From the NCBI RefSeq assembly GCF_001854865.1, contig NZ_MDDW01000004.1:20032-26845 (forward strand): a DNA stretch of 6,814 nt, read 5' to 3'. The notes under the pieces were generated by a model, which was given only the letters and a program-made list of their open reading frames with translations, was not told the origin of the DNA and did not search any database. Below, one piece after another: positions 1 through 6,814 of this stretch. Source of the stretch: Rhizobium sp. LCM 4573. Lineage in GTDB: Bacteria; Pseudomonadota; Alphaproteobacteria; Rhizobiales; Rhizobiaceae. The position numbers were made by a program, and so were the translations under genes. Position 1 is the stretch's first letter. Each line of letters starts with the position of its first letter.

Positions 1-861
1 GATCAGCACTTGGCCGCCCGCCGCCGCGAGCGAGCCTACTTACAGAACGGCAACGGCGCCGGCTTCCTTCTGGAGATCGCCGCCCGCGAGTTGGCCGAAC
101 GCCTCGCCGTCGTTGAGCGGAGCTTCGAAACGGCGGTCGAGCTTCACGGCGGCACGGGTGCCGCTGCAAGGCAGAGCCTGGCAACCGGCAAGATCGGCAG
201 CATCAACCGAATCGAGACCAGCGGGATATTTGCCGCTCCCGGCGAGGATGTGCGCGAGGCCGGACTGGACGACGTGCCGCTTGCCCCCGAATCCGTCAAC
301 CTCGTGCTTTCGCCGCTGGCGCTGCATCTCACCAACGACACGCCGGGAACGCTGATCCGTATCCGGCGGGCTCTGAAGCCGGACGGCCTCTTTCTTGCGG
401 CGATCCCCGGCGCCGGCACGCTTTCTGAATTGCGGGATGTCCTGCTCGCAGCCGAGGCCGAGCTGACCGGCGGAGCAAGCCCGCGCGTCATCCCCTTTGC
501 CGATGTCCGCGATGTGGGCGGGCTCCTGCAGCGTGCCGGTTTCGCGCTGCCCGTGGTCGACGCGGAAACCTACACGGTCCGCTACGATTCCCTGTTTCCC
601 CTGATGCGCGATCTGCGCGCCATGGGCATGACCAATCCGCTTGCCGGCCGCAGCAGAACGCCGGTCACACGGCGGTTCTTCCTGAGAGCGGCGGAACTCT
701 ATGCCGAACGCTATGCCGATCCGGATGGCCGTGTCCGTGCGACCTTCTCGATCATCTACGCCTCGGGCTGGGCGCCGCATGAAAGCCAGCAGAAGCCGCT
801 GAAGCCGGGATCGGCAAAGGCGCGGCTCGCCGATGCCCTGCGCGACGCAAGCAAGCCGTAG
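1..861 (+). CDS. NDUFAF5/BioC-like class I SAM-methyltransferase-fold protein, 5' end outside window
   Basis: The frame is open from base 1 (first visible residues DQH), so the TTG at 10 is not a convincing start; rhizobial homologues, as I recall them, begin slightly further upstream. 286 residues are visible, ending at TAG 859-861. The C-terminal two thirds closely resemble human NDUFAF5: LKPDGLFLAAIPGAGTLSEL (125-144), a GG.SPR..PF.DV.D.G.LL.RAGF block (158-181), and WAPHESQ (257-263) near the end. NDUFAF5 acts in early complex I assembly and is reported to hydroxylate an arginine of the NDUFS7 subunit; a bacterial role with NuoB is inference. The SAM-binding loop is altered: ELHGGTG (47-53) where the human protein has DLGCGRG, so the first glycine is His49. 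The gene converges on the pilin gene with 15 bases between stops. A BioC-type role is less likely given the NDUFAF5-like C-terminus. Confidence 0.88.
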   Translation, partial: DQHLAARRRERAYLQNGNGAGFLLEIAARELAERLAVVERSFETAVELHGGTGAAARQSLATGKIGSINRIETSGIFAAPGEDVREAGLDDVPLAPESVNLVLSPLALHLTNDTPGTLIRIRRALKPDGLFLAAIPGAGTLSELRDVLLAAEAELTGGASPRVIPFADVRDVGGLLQRAGFALPVVDAETYTVRYDSLFPLMRDLRAMGMTNPLAGRSRTPVTRRFFLRAAELYAERYADPDGRVRATFSIIYASGWAPHESQQKPLKPGSAKARLADALRDASKP

Positions 862-876
862 ATGAAATGAATGAGC

Positions 877-1050
877 TTAGTTGATCGGCTTTTCGATGCT
901 GTTTTCGACGGTCGTAAAGGTGTTCTGCAGCGCTTCGGAAAAGGCGCCGAGCCCCAGGATGAGGGCGCCGCCGATGATCGCCGCGATAAGCCCGTATTCG
1001 ACGGCGCTCGCTCCATGGCTGTCGCGGAGGAAGGATCGAAGGAGATGCAT
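877..1050 (-). CDS. Flp/Fap-type pilin (small class III prepilin)
   Basis: A 57-residue protein starting MHLLRSFLRDSHGASAVEYG, with ATG at 1050-1048 and TAA at 879-877. It has the Flp layout: a short basic leader, the prepilin peptidase site G13|A14 with Glu18 and Tyr19 at mature +5 and +6 (family consensus G|ATAIEY), a hydrophobic segment at about 20-39 rich in Ile, Leu, Ala and Gly, and a short polar tail. The mature subunit would be 44 residues, typical of Flp pilins. In this family the prepilin is cleaved by a TadV/CpaA-type peptidase and assembled by the TadA ATPase machinery into adhesive pili; none of those genes is in the window. An in-frame TAA four codons upstream fixes the start, and an AAGAG lies six bases before it. 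It sits 62 bases after the small membrane-protein gene on the same strand and may share its transcript. It may be a secondary or orphan pilin. Confidence 0.85.
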   Translation of the reverse strand: MHLLRSFLRDSHGASAVEYGLIAAIIGGALILGLGAFSEALQNTFTTVENSIEKPIN

Positions 1051-1112
1051 GGATTGCTCTTATTCCCGTTGCCTTCCGCCCGATGGCTTCGAATGCGGAA
1101 CGTTTCGCCGTT

Positions 1113-1430
1113 TCAACAATCGCCGCCCGCGCCGTAACCCTTGACGATACAGACGGAACCCGGCGTTTCCTGGAGGACGCTGCGCCGGATGGTGTAGTGC
1201 TTGCTGCCCTTATCAACCTGTATCGAGCCGGTGGTGATCCGGTCGAACTCTTCCTGCACCTGGGCGAGCCGCCGCCCGTCCGTGCGATCCGAAAGCATGG
1301 GCGTGATGATCAGCGAGAGAGCGATTGCGGCCGTGCCGAACAGAAGTGCGGCATTGAGCGCACCGGTCATACCGGACCTGTACGTCGCCCGCTGCCGGAC
1401 ACGCACAGTCTTCCAGAATTCCTCATCCAT
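1113..1430 (-). CDS. Small single-pass membrane protein of unknown function
   Basis: A 105-residue product from ATG 1430-1428; a TTG eight codons upstream (1454) is possible but less attractive, since the residues it would add are only arginine-rich linker. The protein has a basic N-terminus (MDEEFWKTVRVRQRATYRSG), one hydrophobic helix at about residues 23-44 (LNAALLFGTAAIALSLIITP), a charged middle, and a C-terminal part with YTIRRSVLQ and SVCIVKGYGAGGDC. Positive charge before the helix predicts an N-in, C-out topology, which would put both cysteines (the second is the last residue) in the periplasm, where they could form a disulfide. I recall similar hypothetical proteins in other rhizobia but no assigned function. 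Position directly before the Flp pilin on the same strand suggests a connection with it, for example as a pilus or envelope accessory; that is inference only. A CtrA-like box lies upstream. Confidence 0.72.
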   Translation of the reverse strand: MDEEFWKTVRVRQRATYRSGMTGALNAALLFGTAAIALSLIITPMLSDRTDGRRLAQVQEEFDRITTGSIQVDKGSKHYTIRRSVLQETPGSVCIVKGYGAGGDC

Positions 1431-1489
1431 TCTCTCAAAGCCCCGTCGACGCAAATACTGCCTGGTGGCTCCGGCCTATCATGCCCGGC

Positions 1490-1504
1490 TAAATGAACGG
1501 TTAA
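1490..1504 (-). promoter_or_regulatory. Candidate CtrA-binding box upstream of the small membrane protein/pilin pair
   Basis: Read on the minus strand the site is TTAACCGTTCATTTA, matching the CtrA consensus TTAA-N7-TTAA at all but one defined base, and its first half TTAACC is a common CtrA half site. It lies 60-74 bases before the ATG at 1430. A weak -10-like GATAGG at 1480-1475 would place the box over the -35 region, the usual arrangement for CtrA-activated promoters. Pilin genes are known CtrA targets in Caulobacter. One near-match in AT-rich intergenic DNA could be chance. Confidence 0.35.
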
Positions 1505-1535
1505 TACGGAATGAATTCGGCCCGTCTAATTTGAA

Positions 1536-1949
1536 TTACAGGAGGTCCTGGAGAATGGGGATCAGCGGCTCGTCGGCCGGCGGCATGGGATAGTCGCGAA
1601 GCGCTTTCGCCCGAACCCATTTGATGGCCTGCCCTTCCCGCCCGACCGGCACTCCCTCGAACCGCCGGCAAACATAGAGCGGCATCAGCAGGTGGAAGGT
1701 TTCGTAGGTGTGGCTGGCAAAGGTGAGCGGCGCGAGGCAGGCAGTCTTGGTCGTGATGCCGAGCTCCTCGTGAAGCTCCCGTATCAGCGTCTCCTCCGGC
1801 GTTTCGCCCGGCTCGACCTTGCCGCCGGGAAATTCCCAGAGGCCGGCAAGCGCCTTGCCCTCGGGCCGCTGGGCGAGCAGGATGCGCCCGTCGGTATCGA
1901 CGAGGGCGCAGGCGGCGACGAGCAGAAGCTTCTTCGGACCCTCGCTCAC
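1536..1949 (-). CDS. mutT: MutT-type Nudix hydrolase (8-oxo-dGTP diphosphatase)
   Basis: A 137-residue protein starting at GTG 1949-1947 (VSEGPKKLLL...), preceded by GGAG seven bases upstream, which lies inside the last codons of the acetyltransferase gene. The open frame extends further upstream but only antiparallel-looking Arg/Ser-rich sequence is gained, so the GTG is preferred. The Nudix signature GX5EX7REUXEEXGU is complete at residues 43-65: G43, E49, R57-E58, E61-E62 and G64-I65; these glutamates hold the catalytic Mg2+. WEFPGG (38-43) is the classic MutT lead-in. Length fits the family (E. coli MutT has 129 residues). Expected role: cytosolic hydrolysis of 8-oxo-dGTP to the monophosphate, preventing A:T to C:G transversions. 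It is the last gene of the argJ series, one base after the GNAT stop, so translation is probably coupled. Other Nudix substrates cannot be excluded. Confidence 0.9.
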   Translation of the reverse strand: MSEGPKKLLLVAACALVDTDGRILLAQRPEGKALAGLWEFPGGKVEPGETPEETLIRELHEELGITTKTACLAPLTFASHTYETFHLLMPLYVCRRFEGVPVGREGQAIKWVRAKALRDYPMPPADEPLIPILQDLL

Positions 1950-1950
1950 C

Positions 1951-2724
1951 TCAGGTCTCCCTGCACCAATAGCGATAGTCGTAGGCATGGCGGAAACCGA
2001 GCTTGCGGTAGAGCGCCAGCGCCGGCTCGTTGGTATCGACGACCTGCAGCCAGGCCATGCGCGCGCCGCTGACCCGCGCCCAGCGCAGCGCCGAGGAGAG
2101 CATGTCGGTGCCGACCCCATTCCGCCGGCGTTCCGGCTTCACGGCAAACGAGATGATGCCGGCGAGATCGTTGTCCTGCACGCAGAGCGTCGCCGCAACC
2201 GGTCCCGCCTTCGGGTCCTCGACCACGAAGAGGCCGCTTGCCGGCTTGATGGCGTTCAGGATTTCCGCCAGCGCCGGCTTCAAGGAGACATCCTCGCCGG
2301 TCACGGCAAGGCTCGCATCCACGAAACGGCCGACATTGTGGCCGGGCAGGAGATGGACCGTATCGGGAAGATCGATTTTCGTAAGATCGGCGGTCAGCAC
2401 GTTGACCGTCTCGAAAGCCTGCCAGCCGTTCTTCTCCATCATGTCGATGAGCGGCGGCGGCGCGAGCGGCGTCTCGCGCACGATCAGCGGCCGGCCATAG
2501 GCCTCGAAGCGCTGGCGCGCCTTCTCCAGCCGCAATTCCATGTCGCGACAGTCGGACGGATCGAGTGGCACGACGCAGTTCAGCCGCTTGGAGGGATGCC
2601 CGCCGGTCAGGCGTATCTGCCAGCTGCCGTCATAGGCGACCGAGGCGGCCGGCCAGGCGCGGAAGCCCACGGCCTCCAGACGCCTGACGAGAGGCAGATC
2701 GCTACGGGGGGAAATTGCCTGCAT
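1951..2724 (-). CDS. GNAT family N-acetyltransferase, two-part type
   Basis: A 257-residue protein from ATG 2724-2722 (MQAISPRSDLPLVRRLEAVG...), with GGGAG just upstream; a GTG directly before the ATG is in frame and is an alternative start. The C-terminal half (about 150-257) is a GNAT domain: the acetyl-CoA pyrophosphate-binding segment VKPERRRNGVGTDML with its RRNGVG loop, followed by the motif B region NEPALALYRKLGFRHAY, where Asn and Tyr are typically conserved. The N-terminal half holds SWQIRLTGGHPSKRLNCVVP, which resembles the G-W-x-x-R-x-x-G-G-x-x-x-R-x-N-S-V-x-P-L segment of GNAT proteins with a divergent N-terminal lobe. The acetyl acceptor is unknown. The gene lies seven bases after argJ and one base before mutT, so it is probably co-expressed with both. 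RimI-like protein acetylation or small-molecule modification are both possible; nothing in the sequence decides. Confidence 0.88.
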   Translation of the reverse strand: MQAISPRSDLPLVRRLEAVGFRAWPAASVAYDGSWQIRLTGGHPSKRLNCVVPLDPSDCRDMELRLEKARQRFEAYGRPLIVRETPLAPPPLIDMMEKNGWQAFETVNVLTADLTKIDLPDTVHLLPGHNVGRFVDASLAVTGEDVSLKPALAEILNAIKPASGLFVVEDPKAGPVAATLCVQDNDLAGIISFAVKPERRRNGVGTDMLSSALRWARVSGARMAWLQVVDTNEPALALYRKLGFRHAYDYRYWCRET

Positions 2725-2731
2725 CACTCCC

Positions 2732-3973
2732 TCAGCTCCGGTAATCGCCGTTGATGGCGACATATTCCTTCGTGAGGTCGCAGGTCCAGACGGTTGCCGT
2801 GCCGTTTCCAAGACCGAGATCCACCCTTACCGGAATATCCTGTTTCTTCATGACGTCCGACGCAGCATCTTCGGAATAATCCGGATCGCGCTCACCGTTG
2901 ACAGCAACGCGGACGTCGCCGAACCAGATCGCCAGACGGTCGCGATCGGCGGCTTCGCCGGCCTTGCCGACAGCCATGACGATGCGTCCCCAATTGGCGT
3001 CTTCGCCGGCGGCGGCAGTCTTGACGAGCGGCGAATTGGCGATCGACAGCGCGATGGTCTTTGCCGCCGCATTGCTTTCGGCGCCGGTCACCGTGATTTC
3101 CAGCATCTTCGTCGCGCCTTCGCCGTCGCGGGCGACCTGGATCGCCAGCGCTTTCAGAAGGTCGTTAAGAGCTGCGCGGAAATCGCCAAGCGCCGGATCG
3201 TTTGCATCCTCGATCCGCTTCTGGCCATCGGCCGCCGCCGCCCCGGTTGCAAACAGCATCAGCGTGTCGGAGGTCGATGTGTCGCTATCGACGGTCATCG
3301 AGTTGAAGCTCGGCTCCACGCCGGCGGATAGCAAGGATTGCAGCACGGGCGATGCGATATCCGCATCCGTCACCACGAAGGAGAGCATGGTCGCCATGTC
3401 GGGAGCGATCATGCCGGCGCCCTTGGCGATGCCGTTGATCGTCACCTTCACGCCACCGATCTCGGCGGTGCGGGTCGCGACCTTCGGATAGGTGTCGGTG
3501 GTCATGATGGCCTTGGCGGCTTCCTGCCAGAAATCGCCTGTCGCCGAAGTGTTCATGTCACCCAGGACGCCCGCGAATTTGGAAGCATCGAGCGGCTCGC
3601 CGATAACCCCGGTCGAGGCGAGGTAAACCTCGTTCTCGGCGCAGCCGACGGCGGCGGCGGCCGATTTCGCGGTCAGCGCCGTCGCCGCCCGCCCCTTCAG
3701 GCCGGTGAAGGCGTTGGCATTGCCGGAATTGACGACCACGGCGCGCGCCACCCCATGCGACAGATTGGCGCGGCAGAAATCCACCGGTGCCGAAGGGCAC
3801 TTGGAACGGGTGAAGACGCCGGCCACCGAAGCCGGCTTGTCGAAGACCATCAAAAGCACGTCCGTGCGGTTCTTGTATTTGATGCCGGCGGCGGCAGTCG
3901 CCATGCGCACGCCGCGCAGCGCCGGCATCTCGGGATAGGATTTCGGAGCAAGGGGAGAAACGGAGACGGACAT
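2732..3973 (-). CDS. argJ: Arginine biosynthesis protein ArgJ (glutamate/ornithine N-acetyltransferase)
   Basis: A 413-residue full-length ArgJ. It transfers the acetyl group from N-acetylornithine to glutamate, giving ornithine and N-acetylglutamate in the cyclic arginine pathway of the cytosol; bifunctional members also use acetyl-CoA. Diagnostic segments: STGVIGEP (120-127) with the Thr-Gly oxyanion hole, [16 protein letters not shown] (184-199) holding the autocleavage site between Ala194 and Thr195, whose Thr becomes the N-terminal nucleophile of the beta chain, and GEDANWGR (323-330). The C-terminus [16 protein letters not shown] is the expected family ending, so the gene is complete. 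The start at ATG 3973 gives the rhizobial N-terminus [11 protein letters not shown]; the ribosome binding site is weak (GGG about 10 bases upstream). It lies 58 bases after the parvulin gene, across a GC-rich hairpin, and leads a tight argJ-GNAT-mutT series. Mono- versus bifunctional activity cannot be told from sequence by eye. Confidence 0.97.
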   Translation of the reverse strand: MSVSVSPLAPKSYPEMPALRGVRMATAAAGIKYKNRTDVLLMVFDKPASVAGVFTRSKCPSAPVDFCRANLSHGVARAVVVNSGNANAFTGLKGRAATALTAKSAAAAVGCAENEVYLASTGVIGEPLDASKFAGVLGDMNTSATGDFWQEAAKAIMTTDTYPKVATRTAEIGGVKVTINGIAKGAGMIAPDMATMLSFVVTDADIASPVLQSLLSAGVEPSFNSMTVDSDTSTSDTLMLFATGAAAADGQKRIEDANDPALGDFRAALNDLLKALAIQVARDGEGATKMLEITVTGAESNAAAKTIALSIANSPLVKTAAAGEDANWGRIVMAVGKAGEAADRDRLAIWFGDVRVAVNGERDPDYSEDAASDVMKKQDIPVRVDLGLGNGTATVWTCDLTKEYVAINGDYRS

Positions 3974-4000
3974 CTGATAGCAACCCGGCTGAACGTGGAA

Positions 4001-4020
4001 GGGCCCGGAAATCCGGGCCC
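4001..4020 (-). terminator. GC-rich hairpin between the parvulin gene and argJ (possible terminator)
   Basis: A perfect inverted repeat, GGGCCCGG / CCGGGCCC around AAAT, lies 11 bases after the parvulin stop and 27 bases before the argJ start. The stem is very stable, but neither strand has a following T-run (the minus strand continues TTCCACGTTC), so it is not a standard intrinsic terminator. It could slow or partly stop transcription from the parvulin gene, protect the 3' end of its mRNA, or shape the argJ leader. Confidence 0.55.
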
Positions 4021-4031
4021 TCGATTGAATG

Positions 4032-4907
4032 TTACTGCTGCGGCGCAGGCTCTTGGCCGGCTTCCGGCGCCTTGTTGGCGTCTTCGTAGCCCTTGCGGAG
4101 CGCCTCGTCCATGATCTCGACCTTCTCCTCGCCCTTGGCCTTCTCGATCACGGCCAGATACTTGTCGCGCATGACGAGCTGCTTGACTTGCGGCTCGACC
4201 TGGTCGAGCGCCGGCGGCTGCACGTCGCGACGGTCTTCGAGCTTGATGACGTGGAAACCGAACTGCGACTTAACCGGGGTCTTGGTATAGGCGCCCTTTT
4301 CGAGCGCGAAGGCGGCTTCCTCGAACTCGGGAACCATGCGGCCCTTGGTAAACCAGCCGAGATCGCCACCGTCGTCCTTGTTGGAATCCTGGGATTTTTC
4401 CTTGGCGACTTCCGCGAAATCCTTGCCGCCGTCGAGTTCAGCGATGACCGCCTTCGCCTCATCCTCGGTCTTCACCAGGATGTGACGGGCATGCACCTCT
4501 TCCTGCTTCGGCATGGCGGCGATTTCCTTGTCGTAGCGGGCCTTGACCTCTTCGGGCGTCACGGCATCCACGACATACTTGCGGAAGTAGGAGTTGTGCA
4601 GTTCGCGAGCCTCGATATAGGCCATGCGCTGCTTGAAGTCCTCGGTATCCTTCATGCCTTCGTCGATGGCGCCCTTGGCGAGCAGCTTCACGTCGATCGC
4701 ACCCGACAGCGCGGCGACGCGCTTCTGGTCGTCCGGCAACTGCTGAAGCTGCGGATCGAGGTTCTGCACGGCGAGATCGAGCTCCGACTGGCGGATTTCC
4801 AGATCGCCGACCTTTGCAACGACCGCATCTTCCTGGGCGAAGACCGGAGCCTGGAACGAGACTGCCACGACAAGCGCAGCCGTTGCGAGAAATTTATTGC
4901 GCAACAT
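4032..4907 (-). CDS. Exported PpiC-type (parvulin) peptidyl-prolyl cis-trans isomerase
   Basis: A 291-residue protein from ATG 4907-4905, with AAAGG eight bases upstream. The start is supported by the signal peptide that begins there: MLRNK, a hydrophobic core at about 6-20, and a type I cleavage site PVFA|QE after residue 24; an open extension upstream would hide it. After an N-terminal SurA-like helical region (about 28-135, including [12 protein letters not shown]) comes a parvulin domain at about 137-226 with [37 protein letters not shown] and [14 protein letters not shown], all typical PpiC segments. A helical C-terminal region and a Pro/Gln-rich end ([12 protein letters not shown]) follow. 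Expected role: proline isomerisation and chaperoning of proteins after Sec export, in the periplasm; there is no lipobox, so it is probably soluble. It is divergent from secA, which fits an export function. PrsA/SurA-like naming is possible, but orthology cannot be assigned here. Confidence 0.93.
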   Translation of the reverse strand: MLRNKFLATAALVVAVSFQAPVFAQEDAVVAKVGDLEIRQSELDLAVQNLDPQLQQLPDDQKRVAALSGAIDVKLLAKGAIDEGMKDTEDFKQRMAYIEARELHNSYFRKYVVDAVTPEEVKARYDKEIAAMPKQEEVHARHILVKTEDEAKAVIAELDGGKDFAEVAKEKSQDSNKDDGGDLGWFTKGRMVPEFEEAAFALEKGAYTKTPVKSQFGFHVIKLEDRRDVQPPALDQVEPQVKQLVMRDKYLAVIEKAKGEEKVEIMDEALRKGYEDANKAPEAGQEPAPQQ

Positions 4908-4947
4908 CGATTCAACCTTTCGATAGACGCCGGTATCGAATGCCCGA

Positions 4948-4959
4948 TTCCGGCCGGAA
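4948..4959. repeat. 12-bp perfect palindrome in the divergent parvulin-secA region
   Basis: TTCCGGCCGGAA is a perfect 12-bp palindrome, 41-52 bases upstream of the parvulin start, so it would lie in that gene's leader or promoter-proximal region. It could be an operator or form a small hairpin. A second short inverted repeat, CGATA/TATCG at 4921-4938, lies closer to the start. GC-rich palindromes are common by chance in this DNA. Confidence 0.25.
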
Positions 4960-5006
4960 ACCCTCACAAACACCGGATTGTGGCCATTGTGTATCAGCCG
5001 TCACCG

Positions 5007-5035
5007 TTGACATAATTCGACCCCCCTCTTATCTG
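5007..5035 (+). promoter_or_regulatory. secA: Candidate sigma-70-type promoter for secA
   Basis: A perfect TTGACA (5007-5012) is followed after 17 bases by TATCTG (5030-5035), which keeps the TAT of the -10 consensus. Alphaproteobacterial housekeeping promoters often have a strong -35 and a loose -10. Transcription would begin near 5042, leaving a leader of roughly 110 bases before secA. No equally clear promoter was found on the minus strand for the parvulin gene. Confidence 0.5.
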
Positions 5036-5073
5036 TCACGCAACTTTGCGTCCAGAAGAGTTTCCGGGCCACG

Positions 5074-5103
5074 CACGGGGTTTTGAGGACAAAGGAACCC
5101 GTG
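5074..5103 (+). promoter_or_regulatory. Hairpin in the secA leader enclosing a Shine-Dalgarno sequence
   Basis: CACGGGGTT (5074-5082) can pair with AACCCGTG (5096-5103), giving 8 base pairs with one bulged G and a loop of 13 bases. The loop and stem edge contain AAAGGA (5091-5096), the ribosome binding site of the 7-codon leader ORF, whose ATG follows directly after the stem. The structure would therefore affect access to that site. Seen by eye only; no folding energy was computed. Confidence 0.35.
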
Positions 5104-5127
5104 ATGCCGCAAGCCCGCGAGTCTTAG
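5104..5127 (+). CDS. Possible 7-codon leader ORF upstream of secA
   Basis: ATG at 5104 encodes MPQARES and stops at TAG 5125-5127, 28 bases before the secA ATG. AAGGA (5092-5096) lies seven bases upstream, a better ribosome binding site than many real genes have, and a GTG directly before the ATG is also in frame. In gammaproteobacteria secA is controlled through translation of the secM leader, but this peptide is far too short to act like SecM, with no signal sequence or stall motif. If translated, it could influence the secA ribosome binding site by translation alone. Chance occurrence is quite possible. Confidence 0.25.
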   Translation: MPQARES

Positions 5128-5155
5128 GCAGACATCTTGAGAAAGGACCATTCGT

Positions 5156-6814
<1,659 letters not shown>

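Noticed and set aside
10..12. TTG as the start of the first gene
   Set aside because: The frame is open to the window edge and the N-terminal region of the family extends further, so the true start is upstream of base 1.
40..780. 246-codon minus-strand frame opposite the NDUFAF5-like gene
   Set aside because: No domain and biased composition; the plus-strand protein has clear family similarity throughout.
862..876. Bidirectional terminator between the convergent methyltransferase-like and pilin genes
   Set aside because: Only 15 bases separate the stops, and I see no inverted repeat or T-run there.
752..1216. Minus-strand frame of 154 codons over the pilin region
   Set aside because: It is out of frame with the Flp pilin and overlaps the end of the convergent methyltransferase-like gene. 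The pilin frame carries the diagnostic prepilin motif, this one carries nothing.
1819..2754. 311-codon plus-strand frame across the GNAT and mutT genes
   Set aside because: Arg/His/Gly-rich product spanning two well-supported genes on the other strand; no motif of its own.
3338..4114. 258-codon plus-strand frame opposite argJ
   Set aside because: His/Gly/Arg-rich shadow of the argJ coding frame with no recognisable domain.
4029..5015. 328-codon open frame on the plus strand, antisense to the parvulin gene
   Set aside because: Leu/His-rich translation without domains, opposite a gene with a signal peptide and PpiC domain; a codon-bias shadow.
4908..5155. SecM-like arrest peptide with signal sequence ahead of secA
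   Set aside because: No plus-strand frame in this region has a start with a ribosome binding site plus a hydrophobic signal; only the 7-codon ORF has a good site.

Overview
The window is about 6.8 kb of GC-rich chromosomal DNA from an alphaproteobacterium, very probably a member of the Rhizobiaceae (Rhizobium/Agrobacterium/Ensifer type). I base this on protein sequences that match my memory of rhizobial orthologues, especially ArgJ, and on the arrangement argJ - periplasmic parvulin - divergent secA. No database search was possible.

Layout. (1) At 1-861 on the plus strand is the 3' part of a methyltransferase-fold gene that resembles the mitochondrial complex I assembly factor NDUFAF5; its start lies before the window. 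(2) Facing it on the minus strand are two small membrane-protein genes: a 57-residue Flp/Fap-type pilin (877-1050) and, upstream of it, a 105-residue single-pass protein of unknown function (1113-1430). A CtrA-like box lies in front of the pair. (3) Next on the minus strand is a tightly packed series read in the order argJ (2732-3973), a GNAT acetyltransferase (1951-2724) and a mutT-type Nudix hydrolase (1536-1949), with gaps of 7 and 1 bases. (4) Upstream of argJ, after a GC-rich hairpin, is a gene for an exported PpiC-type peptidyl-prolyl isomerase (4032-4907). (5) A 248-base divergent control region separates it from secA, which begins at 5156 and runs off the right edge after 553 codons (NBD1, the cross-linking domain and most of NBD2).

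How the genes fit together. SecA drives export through SecYEG, and the divergent parvulin is a chaperone/isomerase acting on exported proteins, so the right half has a protein-export theme. ArgJ makes ornithine and recycles the acetyl group in arginine synthesis. The GNAT enzyme and MutT behind it are probably co-translated with it but have no obvious metabolic link. The pilin resembles the major subunit of Tad/Flp pili, yet no tad/cpa assembly genes are visible.

Most of the window is conserved housekeeping DNA. I see no transposon, integrase, CRISPR array, rRNA or tRNA, and no convincing new biological system. The points most worth a second look are the leader of secA (a hairpin plus a 7-codon ORF with a strong ribosome binding site), the orphan pilin pair with its CtrA-like box, and the altered SAM-binding glycine motif in the NDUFAF5-like protein. 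No gene-free stretch exceeds 248 bases.
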